DNA from: Jannaschia sp. CCS1 | GTDB lineage: Bacteria > Pseudomonadota > Alphaproteobacteria > Rhodobacterales > Rhodobacteraceae | Direction of reading: 5' to 3' | Assembly: GCF_000013565.1 (NCBI RefSeq) | Contig: NC_007802.1 | Span: forward strand, 2,108,001-2,172,000 | Length of the DNA stretch: 64,000 bases | Shown: one piece after another, positions 44,379 through 52,029 of the stretch | Layout: each line of letters begins with the position of its first letter | Position numbering within the stretch: the stretch's first letter is position 1 | The notes under the pieces: model-generated | Database searches by the model: none | What the model was told of the DNA's origin: nothing | What the model saw: the letters and a program-made list of their open reading frames with translations, nothing else | Translations under genes and position numbers: made by a program

Positions 44379-45974
44379 ATGTTGAAATTTGCGAAGCTTT
44401 CGCTTTTGTCGCTGGCTTTGGCGGCAACGCCGATGGTGTCGGTGATGTTGACGCCCAACCAAGCGGAAGCCCAGGCGTTTTCGGCTCTTCGTCAGGCAAT
44501 CGCTGAGGCGTCTTCGACCGAGGAACAACTGGCCGCCTTCTACCGTGAGCGGGATTTCCAGCCGATCTGGACGTCAGCCGACGCGAGTGACCGTCGCAAC
44601 GCGCTCTTCAGCGCGCTGGCGGAGGCCAACAACCACGGCCTTCCGACGCAACGCTATGACACCACCGATCTGGTTGCGGCATTCAGCAATGCTACAAACC
44701 CCTATGAGATGGGCCGCGCCGATGTTCAGGCGTCGCTCCTGTTCCTGCAATACGCGCAGGACATTCATTCCGGTTTCCTGGAGCCCGGTGATATCGTGGG
44801 TGACATTGTCCACACCCTGCCGCGCCGGGATCCGCTGGAGCTGTTCACCGAGTTTGTGAGCGCCAACCCCTACGAATACATCGCGACCCTGCCGCCGCAG
44901 CACCCCGAATACACACGTCTGATGCGCGCGAAGCTGCATCTGGAGCGGATGATTGACGAGGGTGGCTACGGCGCGACTGTTCAGGCGGGCTCTCTGACGC
45001 CGGGTGCGACGGGCAGCGCTGTTGTGCAGTTGCGCAACCGTCTGATGGCGATGGGCTACCTTGATCGCTCAGCCACTGCGACTTACGACACGCGGCTGCA
45101 ACAGGCCGTGATGGAATTTCAGGTCGATAATGGCATCAACGCCGACGGCATCGCGGGCGGCGATACGATCCGCGCCGTCAACCGCTCCGCCACGGAGCAT
45201 CTGTCCGAGGTGATCCTTGCGATGGAGCGGCAGCGGTGGCTGAACGTGGATCGTGGTCCGCGCCATATCTTCGTGAACCTGCCTGATTTCCACACGCGCG
45301 TCATCGACGACGGCGAAGTGACCTTCATCACCCGCTCTGTCATCGGTTCGCGGGATCGCGACCGTCGCACGCCCGAGTTCTCGGACGAGATGGAGCATAT
45401 GGTCATCAACCCCAGCTGGTACGTGCCGCGCTCGATCGCGCGGGGCTACATCCCCTCCATCATGGCGGGGGGTGCAAACCACCTGCAGCTTATGTCCAAC
45501 GGCCGCCCTGTGAACCGGGGTGCCGTGGATTGGAGCCGTGTTTCGGCGGGCAATTTCCCGTTTGACTTGCGACAGCCCCCCGGTCCGCGCAACGCGCTCG
45601 GCCTCGTGAAATTCATGTTCCCCAACCAATGGAACATCTACCTGCACGATAGCCCGGATCAGCACCTGATGACCCATGACGTCCGCGCCTATTCTGCGGG
45701 CTGTGTGCGCCTCGATGATCCGTTTGAACTGGCCTACCATCTGCTGGCCGCGCAGGAAGATGATCCCGTCACCTTCTTCAACACGATCCTGAATTCCAGC
45801 CGCGAGACGCAGGTGAATCTGCAAACACCGCTGCCGGTTCACATCGTCTATTGGACGTCCTGGGTCGACACCGAAGGCCGCCTGAACTTCCGCAATGATA
45901 TCTATGGGCGGAACGCGGAACTGCGCCAGGCGATCCAGAACCTTGGGGTGGAGATCAGGGGCGTGAACAGCTAA
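44379..45974 (+). CDS. L,D-transpeptidase, YcbB/LdtD type
   Basis: A 531-residue exported enzyme. It has a signal peptide (about residues 1-31), an N-terminal scaffold domain (FYRERDFQPIWT), a peptidoglycan-binding domain (GATGSAVVQLRNRLMAMGYL) and a C-terminal YkuD catalytic domain with H in YLHDSPDQHLMTHDVRAYSAGC (the last residue is nucleophile C442) followed by VRLDDP. It forms 3-3 crosslinks and anchors proteins in the murein. The large multidomain size and the neighbouring YcbK-type gene fit LdtD. Confidence 0.9.
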   Translation: MLKFAKLSLLSLALAATPMVSVMLTPNQAEAQAFSALRQAIAEASSTEEQLAAFYRERDFQPIWTSADASDRRNALFSALAEANNHGLPTQRYDTTDLVAAFSNATNPYEMGRADVQASLLFLQYAQDIHSGFLEPGDIVGDIVHTLPRRDPLELFTEFVSANPYEYIATLPPQHPEYTRLMRAKLHLERMIDEGGYGATVQAGSLTPGATGSAVVQLRNRLMAMGYLDRSATATYDTRLQQAVMEFQVDNGINADGIAGGDTIRAVNRSATEHLSEVILAMERQRWLNVDRGPRHIFVNLPDFHTRVIDDGEVTFITRSVIGSRDRDRRTPEFSDEMEHMVINPSWYVPRSIARGYIPSIMAGGANHLQLMSNGRPVNRGAVDWSRVSAGNFPFDLRQPPGPRNALGLVKFMFPNQWNIYLHDSPDQHLMTHDVRAYSAGCVRLDDPFELAYHLLAAQEDDPVTFFNTILNSSRETQVNLQTPLPVHIVYWTSWVDTEGRLNFRNDIYGRNAELRQAIQNLGVEIRGVNS

Positions 45975-46004
45975 TCGTATCCTCGCATCCACGCGGGGAA
46001 TGAC

Positions 46005-47102
46005 ATGGCTGAGTTCAGCGTAAGAGACATTGCAGCGGCGCTTGGGGCGGAGGTCCTGGGCGCCGCTGATCTTTTTGTCAGCGGTGTGGCGGAGCCCGCG
46101 GCGGCGGGGTCGGAGCATCTAGCGCTGGCGATGCGGCCTGAATATGCCGACGGACTGGCGGCCGGGAACGCCCGGGTCGCGGTGATCGGCGCGGGTATGG
46201 ATTGGCAGGCGCTGGGGCTGGACGCCGCAATCATCGCGCCGCGCCCCCGCTACGCCATGGCGGGTGTGACGGCGGCGATGGATCCGGGGCCGGATATTGC
46301 GCCCGGCGTGCATCCGATGGCCGTGGTGGACGCAACGGCAGAGATCGGAGAGGGGGCCGCGATTGGGCCTTTCGTCGTGATCGGCAAGGACGTGCGGATC
46401 GGCGCACGGGTGCGGATCGCGTCCCACGTCTCGATCCAGACCGGCGCGGTGATCGGCGAGGATGCGCTGCTCCATGAAGGCGTGCGTATCTGCCACCGTG
46501 TCCAGATTGGCGACCGCTTCATTGCCCAACCCGGCGCTGTTCTGGGCGGCGACGGTTTCAGCTTCGTGACGCCCCAGAAATCTCAGGTCGAGGCCGCGCG
46601 CGAAAGCCTGGGCACCGCAAAAGATGCCGCGACGGATCAATCCTGGGTGCGCATCCATTCGCTTGGAAGCCTTATCATCGGCGACGATGTTGAGGTTGGG
46701 GCCAACGCCGCCATTGACCGCGGCACGATTGCCCATTCGCGGATCGGCGACGGCACCAAGGTCGATAACCTCGTCCATATCGGTCACAATTGCGTCATCG
46801 GGCGGGACTGTCTGATCTGCGGGCAAACGGGCTTTGCCGGGTCCGTCCAGATGGGCGACCGCGTCGTTCTGGGCGGCAAATGCGGGGTCAGCGACAATAT
46901 CACCATCGGGTCCGATGTGGTGGCGGCGGGCGCATCGAAGCTGTTCACCAATGTCCCCTCTGGCCGCATGGTCATGGGGCACCCGGCAGTGAAGATGGAC
47001 ACCCATGTGGAGATGTATAAGGCGCTGCGTCGTTTGCCCCGCACCGCGCGCGCCGTTGCGGAATTGCAGAAAGCCGTTTCCAACCCCGACAAGACGCCCT
47101 AG
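46005..47102 (+). CDS. lpxD: UDP-3-O-acylglucosamine N-acyltransferase (lipid A)
   Basis: A 365-residue left-handed beta-helix protein. An N-terminal uridine-binding domain (FSVRDIAAALGAEVLGAADL) is followed by hexapeptide repeats from about residue 99 (IAPGVHP, AVVDATAEIGEG, AIGPFVVIGKDVRIG), a central GDGFSFV and the catalytic His in VHIGHNCVIG (258/261). It adds the second hydroxyacyl chain in lipid A synthesis. The next genes are an acyl carrier protein and a ketoacyl synthase. Confidence 0.93.
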   Translation: MAEFSVRDIAAALGAEVLGAADLFVSGVAEPAAAGSEHLALAMRPEYADGLAAGNARVAVIGAGMDWQALGLDAAIIAPRPRYAMAGVTAAMDPGPDIAPGVHPMAVVDATAEIGEGAAIGPFVVIGKDVRIGARVRIASHVSIQTGAVIGEDALLHEGVRICHRVQIGDRFIAQPGAVLGGDGFSFVTPQKSQVEAARESLGTAKDAATDQSWVRIHSLGSLIIGDDVEVGANAAIDRGTIAHSRIGDGTKVDNLVHIGHNCVIGRDCLICGQTGFAGSVQMGDRVVLGGKCGVSDNITIGSDVVAAGASKLFTNVPSGRMVMGHPAVKMDTHVEMYKALRRLPRTARAVAELQKAVSNPDKTP

Positions 47103-47129
47103 ATGAAGCCTGAGAAACAGGAAAAGCCC

Positions 47130-47408
47130 ATGGCCGAGCGCGTCGACACCACCGTCCAGGACAAGATCATCGCCATCATCGCCGAACAGGCGGTGTTGGA
47201 GCCCGGCGACGTGTCGATGGAGATGTCGCTGGATGATCTGGGTATCGACAGCCTTGGGCTGGTGGAATCGATCTTCGCCATCGAGGAAGCCTTTGATATC
47301 TCGGTCCCTTTCAACGCCAATGAGCCGGAGGCCTCGGAGTTCGATATCTCCTCCGTCGCGGCGATTGTAAGCGCGGTCGAAAAACTGGTGGCGGAGCAAA
47401 AGGGCTGA
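47130..47408 (+). CDS. Acyl carrier protein (specialised)
   Basis: A 92-residue ACP with the phosphopantetheine attachment Ser41 in DDLGIDSLGLVES. The acidic helices and C-terminal sequence differ from the general AcpP, so it is probably a dedicated carrier. The reading frame begins at 47103. The ATG at 47130 after an AGGAAA site is the better start. The gene sits between lpxD and a ketoacyl synthase with only a few bases between stop and next start. Confidence 0.85.
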   Translation: MAERVDTTVQDKIIAIIAEQAVLEPGDVSMEMSLDDLGIDSLGLVESIFAIEEAFDISVPFNANEPEASEFDISSVAAIVSAVEKLVAEQKG

Positions 47409-47411
47409 TCC

Positions 47412-48617
47412 ATGCGCCGTGTCGTCATCACCGGGCAGGGCACGATCAACGCCTTGGGCACCGATGTGCCGACCACGCTGGAGGCGTTTCGCGAAGGGCG
47501 CTGTGGTATTTCGGATCTGGAGTTGCGCGACGTCGACCGGCTGAGCGTCAGGATCGGCGGACAGGTGAAGGGCTACGACCCGGAGGCGCTGTTCAACCGT
47601 CAGCAAATCGCGCTCTATGATCGGTTCACGCAGTTCACCCTCATCGCCGCGCGTCAGGCCTTGGATGGCATGAGTTTCGCGGGCGACGAGGCTGCGCGCG
47701 CTGGCGTCGTGCTTGGCACTGCGGGCGGTGGCGTGAACACCTGGGATGAAAATTACCGCACCGTTTATGAAGAGGGGAAGAACCGCGTTCACCCCTTCGT
47801 GGTGCCGAAACTGATGAACAACGCCGCTGCCTCTCACGTGTCGATGGAATGGAATCTGAAGGGGCCGTCGTTTTCCGTGGCCACGGCCTGCGCCTCCTCC
47901 AATCACGCCATGGGGCAGGCCTTCAACATCATCCGCTATGGCGGCGCAGATGTGATGGTCACCGGCGGGTCCGAGGCGATGTTGTCGTTCGGCGGTGTGA
48001 AGGCCTGGGAGGGCCTGCGCGTCATGTCCAAGGACGCCTGCCGCCCGTTTTCGGCCAACCGCAACGGCATGGTTCAGGGGGAGGGGGCAGCGGTCTTCGT
48101 CTTTGAAGAGCTGGACCACGCGAAGGCCCGTGGTGCCGAGATCCTGGCCGAAGTCGTGGGCTTTGCAATGACATCGGACGCGGCAGACATCGTCATGCCC
48201 TCGCAACAGGGGGCGGCGCGGGCGATTTCGGCGGCCCTGACCGATGGGGGCCTCAACGCCGAGGACGTGTTCTATATCAACGCCCACGGCACCGGGACGG
48301 CTGCCAACGACAAGGTGGAATGTGCTGCCGTGGCCCATGCCTTCGGGCACCACGCCGACGATCTTATGATCTCGTCAACCAAGTCCATGCACGGCCACCT
48401 GATTGGCGGTACGGGTGCGGTGGAGCTGCTGGCCTGTATCATGGCGCTCAAGGACGGCGTTGTTGCGCCGACCATCGGCTACGAGGAAGCGGACCCCGAA
48501 TGCGCCCTCGACGTCGTCCCGAATGAGGCGCGGGAGGCGAAGGTTGAGGCCTGCCTGTCCAATGCCTTCGCGTTTGGTGGACTGAATGCGGTGCTGGCGC
48601 TGCGTGCCGCCCCCTAG
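47412..48617 (+). CDS. Beta-ketoacyl-ACP synthase II type (FabF-like)
   Basis: A 401-residue KAS with nucleophile C160 (VATACASSNHAMG), H292 (YINAHGTGTAANDK), K324 and H329 (TKSMHGHLIGGTG). The domain order is that of FabF/NodE-type condensing enzymes. It begins 3 bp after the ACP stop. The association with lpxD and a private ACP suggests making a special acyl chain for lipid A. Confidence 0.87.
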   Translation: MRRVVITGQGTINALGTDVPTTLEAFREGRCGISDLELRDVDRLSVRIGGQVKGYDPEALFNRQQIALYDRFTQFTLIAARQALDGMSFAGDEAARAGVVLGTAGGGVNTWDENYRTVYEEGKNRVHPFVVPKLMNNAAASHVSMEWNLKGPSFSVATACASSNHAMGQAFNIIRYGGADVMVTGGSEAMLSFGGVKAWEGLRVMSKDACRPFSANRNGMVQGEGAAVFVFEELDHAKARGAEILAEVVGFAMTSDAADIVMPSQQGAARAISAALTDGGLNAEDVFYINAHGTGTAANDKVECAAVAHAFGHHADDLMISSTKSMHGHLIGGTGAVELLACIMALKDGVVAPTIGYEEADPECALDVVPNEAREAKVEACLSNAFAFGGLNAVLALRAAP

Positions 48618-48640
48618 ACCTTGCACTTTGCCATGAAAAA

Positions 48641-48667
48641 GGCCCGCGCGGATCGCTCCGGCGGGCC
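48641..48667 (-). terminator. Rho-independent terminator of ialB
   Basis: Arms GGCCCGC (48641-48647) and GCGGGCC (48661-48667). On the minus strand the stem is followed by TTTTT (complement of the AAAAA at 48636-48640). It is 22 bp beyond the ialB stop. Confidence 0.7.
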
Positions 48668-48688
48668 CGATATATGGTGAAGCCGCGT

Positions 48689-49366
48689 CTATTCCGTCGC
48701 TTCGCCGTCAGCGTCAGTCTCGCCCTCGGCTGCGTCCGGGGCGGCTGCCTCCTGCGCATCGATGAAGGCGCGGATTTCGACCATACGCTCTTCCAGCGAT
48801 TCAAATGCGGCGGTGAACCCGCGTAATGAGGCCGAGGTCGGCACGGGCGAGCCGCCGAACTGACCCAACTCGTCGCGCACCAAGGCGAACAGAACCACCT
48901 GCGCGTCGGCACCATTCTCGAACTGATCGATGTTTTCCGCCGACAGCGACAATTGCACGAAGCAGCCGATTTCGCGGCAGAAGGCGAAGGGCACAATGGC
49001 GGGTTCCGCATCATCGACGCGGATCTGCAAGCCGGGGCTCAACAGCGTATCAAGCGGTGTCAGCAGGGTCGCGTTGGCCACCGTGCCCTCTTCCTCGATC
49101 AATGCCGCGGAGATGCGGAATTCCGCGACCGGGTTGCCGTTTTCCTCCTCCAGCAATTGGAACATCTCACAGCGATCGGGAACGGTGTCCTCCTCCGAGC
49201 GGATGCAGCGCACCTGCCAGTCGCGGAAAATGTCGGCCACATAGGGCTCGCCGGGCTCAACTTCGGTGCGGTCGGGCAGGACCAGCGGGTCCGTTTGAGC
49301 CAGGCTCAGGTTTGTCGCGGCGAGGACTGCAATAAGGCCCAGTGCGGAGGTCTTGAAAAACGTCAT
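48689..49366 (-). CDS. Invasion-associated locus B (IalB) family protein
   Basis: A 225-residue periplasmic protein with a signal peptide (GLIAVLAATNLSLA, cleavage near residue 21). The IalB pattern is IFRDWQVRCIRSEEDTVPDRCEMFQLLEEENG, LLTPLDTLLSPGLQIRVDD and PFAFCREIGCFVQLSL, with two disulfide-prone cysteine pairs. The C-terminus has an acidic Ala-rich tail. The family is exported and widespread in alphaproteobacteria but its molecular role is not settled. The frame reaches 49543. The start at 49366 gives the signal peptide. Confidence 0.85.
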   Translation of the reverse strand: MTFFKTSALGLIAVLAATNLSLAQTDPLVLPDRTEVEPGEPYVADIFRDWQVRCIRSEEDTVPDRCEMFQLLEEENGNPVAEFRISAALIEEEGTVANATLLTPLDTLLSPGLQIRVDDAEPAIVPFAFCREIGCFVQLSLSAENIDQFENGADAQVVLFALVRDELGQFGGSPVPTSASLRGFTAAFESLEERMVEIRAFIDAQEAAAPDAAEGETDADGEATE

Positions 49367-49700
49367 TCTGTGCGCTTCCTTTTTTATCGTCTTCTGCTCG
49401 GCCCCGACTGGGCATCTCGTGCGTCTGCGCCTTGGATGCTCGGGCCGTTGTGGCGTGGCTACCATGGGAAGGGCGGGCCTGTCAGGCGCAAAATTCGCCT
49501 CCGGCATCGGGCCGCCGGATGCCATCTTGTCAGGTCCGGACATGCGAAAGGGTCCGCAGTACGGACCCTTTTCTGTTCTCTCCCTGTCGGACTGGCCGAC
49601 TTATGCAGCGGAACGTAAGGGACGTCACACGAGCCGTCAACAGTCCTTTTTGCCCGATCTGCAAAAGTGATGATGCCCTTAATTTCTTGACCATTTGGCC
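49367..49700. other. Intergenic stretch rich in hairpins on the + strand
   Basis: No gene is supported. It contains, on the + strand, stem-loops with arms AGGCG/CGCCT (49484-49500) and GGCATC/GATGCC (49503-49523), followed by the strong terminator at 49547. The row of hairpins could be the 3' part of a small RNA. Confidence 0.4.
49547..49572 (+). terminator. Strong terminator-like hairpin without an obvious gene
   Basis: Arms AAAGGGTCCG (49547-49556) and CGGACCCTTT (49562-49571) with a 5-nt loop CAGTA and a following T/C-rich tract. No + strand protein gene ends nearby; ialB runs the other way. It may end a small RNA or block transcription toward the herA-like gene. Confidence 0.6.
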
Positions 49701-49795
49701 AAAAAAAACCGCGCCATTACGGCGCGGCCAGTTGACAGGGAGGAAGTCAACACCGGCCAGATGGCGCGGTGATGAACTCACTCTGGCGCATAAAG
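49701..49795 (-). ncRNA. Candidate trans-acting small RNA with anti-Shine-Dalgarno loop
   Basis: On the minus strand three elements follow one another. The first is an imperfect stem CCAGA...TCTGG with nested GTGA/TCAC (about 49757-49786). The second is a perfect 6-bp stem GTTGAC/GTCAAC (49731-49751) presenting the 9-nt loop TTCCTCCCT. The third is a rho-independent terminator: arms CCGCGCC and GGCGCGG (49709-49727), loop GTAAT, then eight T. A TACATT -10-like box lies at about 49802-49807. Length would be about 95 nt. CCUCC-type loops occur in alphaproteobacterial regulatory RNAs such as CcsR-type and cuckoo RNAs, but this is not a sequence I can name. Confidence 0.6.
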
Positions 49796-49845
49796 GTTAA
49801 AAATGTATTGTTTCCCATGGAAAAAATGAAAAAGGGCAGTGGGCG

Positions 49846-51408
49846 ATGGCAGATGCGGTGGAAAACGGGATCTTCGTGGGCGGTGGCGGGCCGGATTACG
49901 GGCAGGCTCAGGTGCTGCGCCCCGATTATGCCAACCGGCACGGGCTGATCGCCGGGGCGACCGGCACCGGCAAAACGGTCACGCTTCAGATCCTGGCCGA
50001 AAGCTTCTCGGCCATGGGCGTTCCCGTGGTCCTCTCGGACGTCAAGGGGGACCTGTCTGGCCTGGCCCAGGCGGGGTCGGAGGGCTTCAAACTTCATGGC
50101 GCGTTCACGGACCGGGCCACCAAGATCAACTTCACCGATTACGCCTACCGGGCCTTTCCCGTCACGTTCTGGGATCTGTTCGGCCAGCAGGGCCATCCCG
50201 TGCGGACCACCGTGGCCGAGATGGGGCCGCTGTTGCTGTCGCGGCTACTGGAACTGACCAATGCCCAAGAAGGCGTGCTGAACATCGCCTTCCGTGTGGC
50301 GGACGAGGAGGAATGGGCGCTTCTGGACCTCAAGGATCTGCAAGCGCTGCTGGTCTGGGTTGGCGAGAACCGTAAGGACCTGTCCCTGCGCTACGGCAAC
50401 GTCTCCACCGCTTCCGTGGGTGCGATCCAGCGCCGCCTTTTGGTGTTGGAGAACGAGGGCGGTGCGGACTTTTTCGGTGAACCCGCGCTGGAGCTGGACG
50501 ATCTGTTCCTGACCGACGACGAAGGGGCAGGGCGCATCAATATCATCGCGGCCGACAAGCTGATGCAATCCCCGCGCCTCTACGCCACGTTCCTGCTGTG
50601 GCTCCTGTCTGAACTGTTCGAGACCTTGCCTGAGGTCGGTGACCCCGATAAACCGAAGTTGGTCTTTTTCTTTGATGAGGCGCATCTTCTGTTTGAAGAC
50701 GCCCCCAAAGCGCTGGTCGACAAGGTCGAACAGGTCGCGCGGCTGATCCGCTCCAAAGGCGTTGGGGTCTATTTTATCACCCAAAACCCGGCGGATGTGC
50801 CCGAGGATATCCTGGGTCAGCTCGGCAACCGCATTCAACATGCCCTGCGTGCGTTTACCGCCAAGGACCGCCGCGCGCTGCAACAGGCGGCGCAGAATTA
50901 CCGCGATAATCCCGATCTCGATATCGAGGACGCGATCCGCGAGGTTGGCGTGGGGGAGGCCGTCACATCCCTGCTGGAACGCAAAGGCATTCCCGGGATC
51001 GCGCAACGCACGCTGATCCGGCCCCCGTCGTCACAGCTTGGCCCCATTGAGGTTGCAACGCGCGCCGCCCTGATGGGCATGTCGCCCGTCGCCGGAAAAT
51101 ACGATACGGTCCAAGACCGCGAAAGCGCCTACGAAATCCTGCAAAAGCGGGCATCTGAGGCCGCGCAGGAGGCCGAGAAGGCCGAAGAACAGGAAGAACA
51201 GGCGGAAGCCGCAGAACGCGAGTACCGTGCAGGCCGCCGCTACACCGGAGGCAGCGTCAGCCGGTCTACCTCCAAACCGCGGCGCCGCTCCTCGCGCTCC
51301 GACAGCATCGGAACCACCTTCGCCAAGAGTTTCGCGCGCCAGATGGGCAGCCGGTCCGGGCGGGCCGTGGTCCGTGGCATCCTCGGCGGTCTGTTCCGGG
51401 GCCGCTGA
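49846..51408 (+). CDS. HerA-like ATPase (YjgR/DUF853 family)
   Basis: A 520-residue P-loop protein: Walker A GATGTGKT (37-44), LSDVKGDLSGL, YRAFPVTFWDLFG, Walker B KLVFFFDEAH (271-280), the arginine/sensor-like GVGVYFITQNPADVPEDILGQLGNRIQHALR and an Ala/Glu-rich linker (about residues 434-470) followed by an Arg/Ser-rich tail. The family resembles the HerA DNA helicase/translocase. Its cellular function is not established. It starts 50 bp after the small-RNA candidate on the opposite strand. Confidence 0.85.
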   Translation: MADAVENGIFVGGGGPDYGQAQVLRPDYANRHGLIAGATGTGKTVTLQILAESFSAMGVPVVLSDVKGDLSGLAQAGSEGFKLHGAFTDRATKINFTDYAYRAFPVTFWDLFGQQGHPVRTTVAEMGPLLLSRLLELTNAQEGVLNIAFRVADEEEWALLDLKDLQALLVWVGENRKDLSLRYGNVSTASVGAIQRRLLVLENEGGADFFGEPALELDDLFLTDDEGAGRINIIAADKLMQSPRLYATFLLWLLSELFETLPEVGDPDKPKLVFFFDEAHLLFEDAPKALVDKVEQVARLIRSKGVGVYFITQNPADVPEDILGQLGNRIQHALRAFTAKDRRALQQAAQNYRDNPDLDIEDAIREVGVGEAVTSLLERKGIPGIAQRTLIRPPSSQLGPIEVATRAALMGMSPVAGKYDTVQDRESAYEILQKRASEAAQEAEKAEEQEEQAEAAEREYRAGRRYTGGSVSRSTSKPRRRSSRSDSIGTTFAKSFARQMGSRSGRAVVRGILGGLFRGR

Positions 51409-51849
51409 ATGGCGGAGGATTGCGTCTTCTGTCGCATCATCGCCGGAACGGAGCCTGCGAGCATCGTTCATGACGACGAAAGCTGTCTGGCTTTCATGAT
51501 CCTGCGCCCGATCCGCGAAGGCGCGTTTATCGTGATCCCGAAGGTCCATATCGACCACTTCACCGACCTTCCCGATGATCTGGCCGCCCACCTCATGATC
51601 ATCGCCCAACGCTATGGGCGCGGGCTCCTTTCGCTTACGCCCGCAACGCGCATCGGCTACGTCGTCCATGGCTTTGGCGTCCCTCACGCCCACCTCAACG
51701 TGGTGCCGCAACACGACACCTTCGACATCATCTCTGCCCGCTACATCGACGCCGACGCGCCTTACCGCGTCACCGAACGCCTGATCGAACCGCCGTCCCG
51801 GGCCGCACTCGACGCCATGGCCGCCCGTCTGCGCGCCGCTCGCGACTAA
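51409..51849 (+). CDS. HIT-family hydrolase
   Basis: A 146-residue histidine-triad protein: CVFCRIIAGTEPASIVHDDE at the N-terminus and the triad GFGVPHAHLNVVPQ, where the catalytic middle His is kept but the third His is Asn. It hydrolyses nucleotide-conjugated substrates such as AMP-lysine or diadenosine polyphosphates. It begins 1 nt after the HerA-like stop, so it is in the same transcript. Confidence 0.85.
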   Translation: MAEDCVFCRIIAGTEPASIVHDDESCLAFMILRPIREGAFIVIPKVHIDHFTDLPDDLAAHLMIIAQRYGRGLLSLTPATRIGYVVHGFGVPHAHLNVVPQHDTFDIISARYIDADAPYRVTERLIEPPSRAALDAMAARLRAARD

Positions 51850-52029
51850 CCGCTCCGCTCCCCACTTCATCTTGGCCGGTACACCTCCCCCCGGAGGGTC
51901 GGCACCCATGTAGTCCCCCGGCCAACTGGTCGCGCGCGCCGCTCACATCCCCGTCATGGCCGGGCCAAAGCGTCACATCCTATCGCTTGTTGTCTGGCAA
52001 CCGGCGCGGTCGCGGCCTACAACAGGACC

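Noticed and set aside
46119-48353. 744-codon open frame on the minus strand
   Set aside because: It is antisense to lpxD, ACP and the ketoacyl synthase, all of which have clear family motifs; a low-complexity His/Arg/Asp-rich product is typical of a shadow frame in high-GC DNA.
49529-49540. GTCAGGTCCGGA, identical to the start of the conserved domain IV of SRP RNA
   Set aside because: The following GGAAGCAGCC half and the surrounding helix are absent; the sequence continues into a terminator stem, so it is a chance match.
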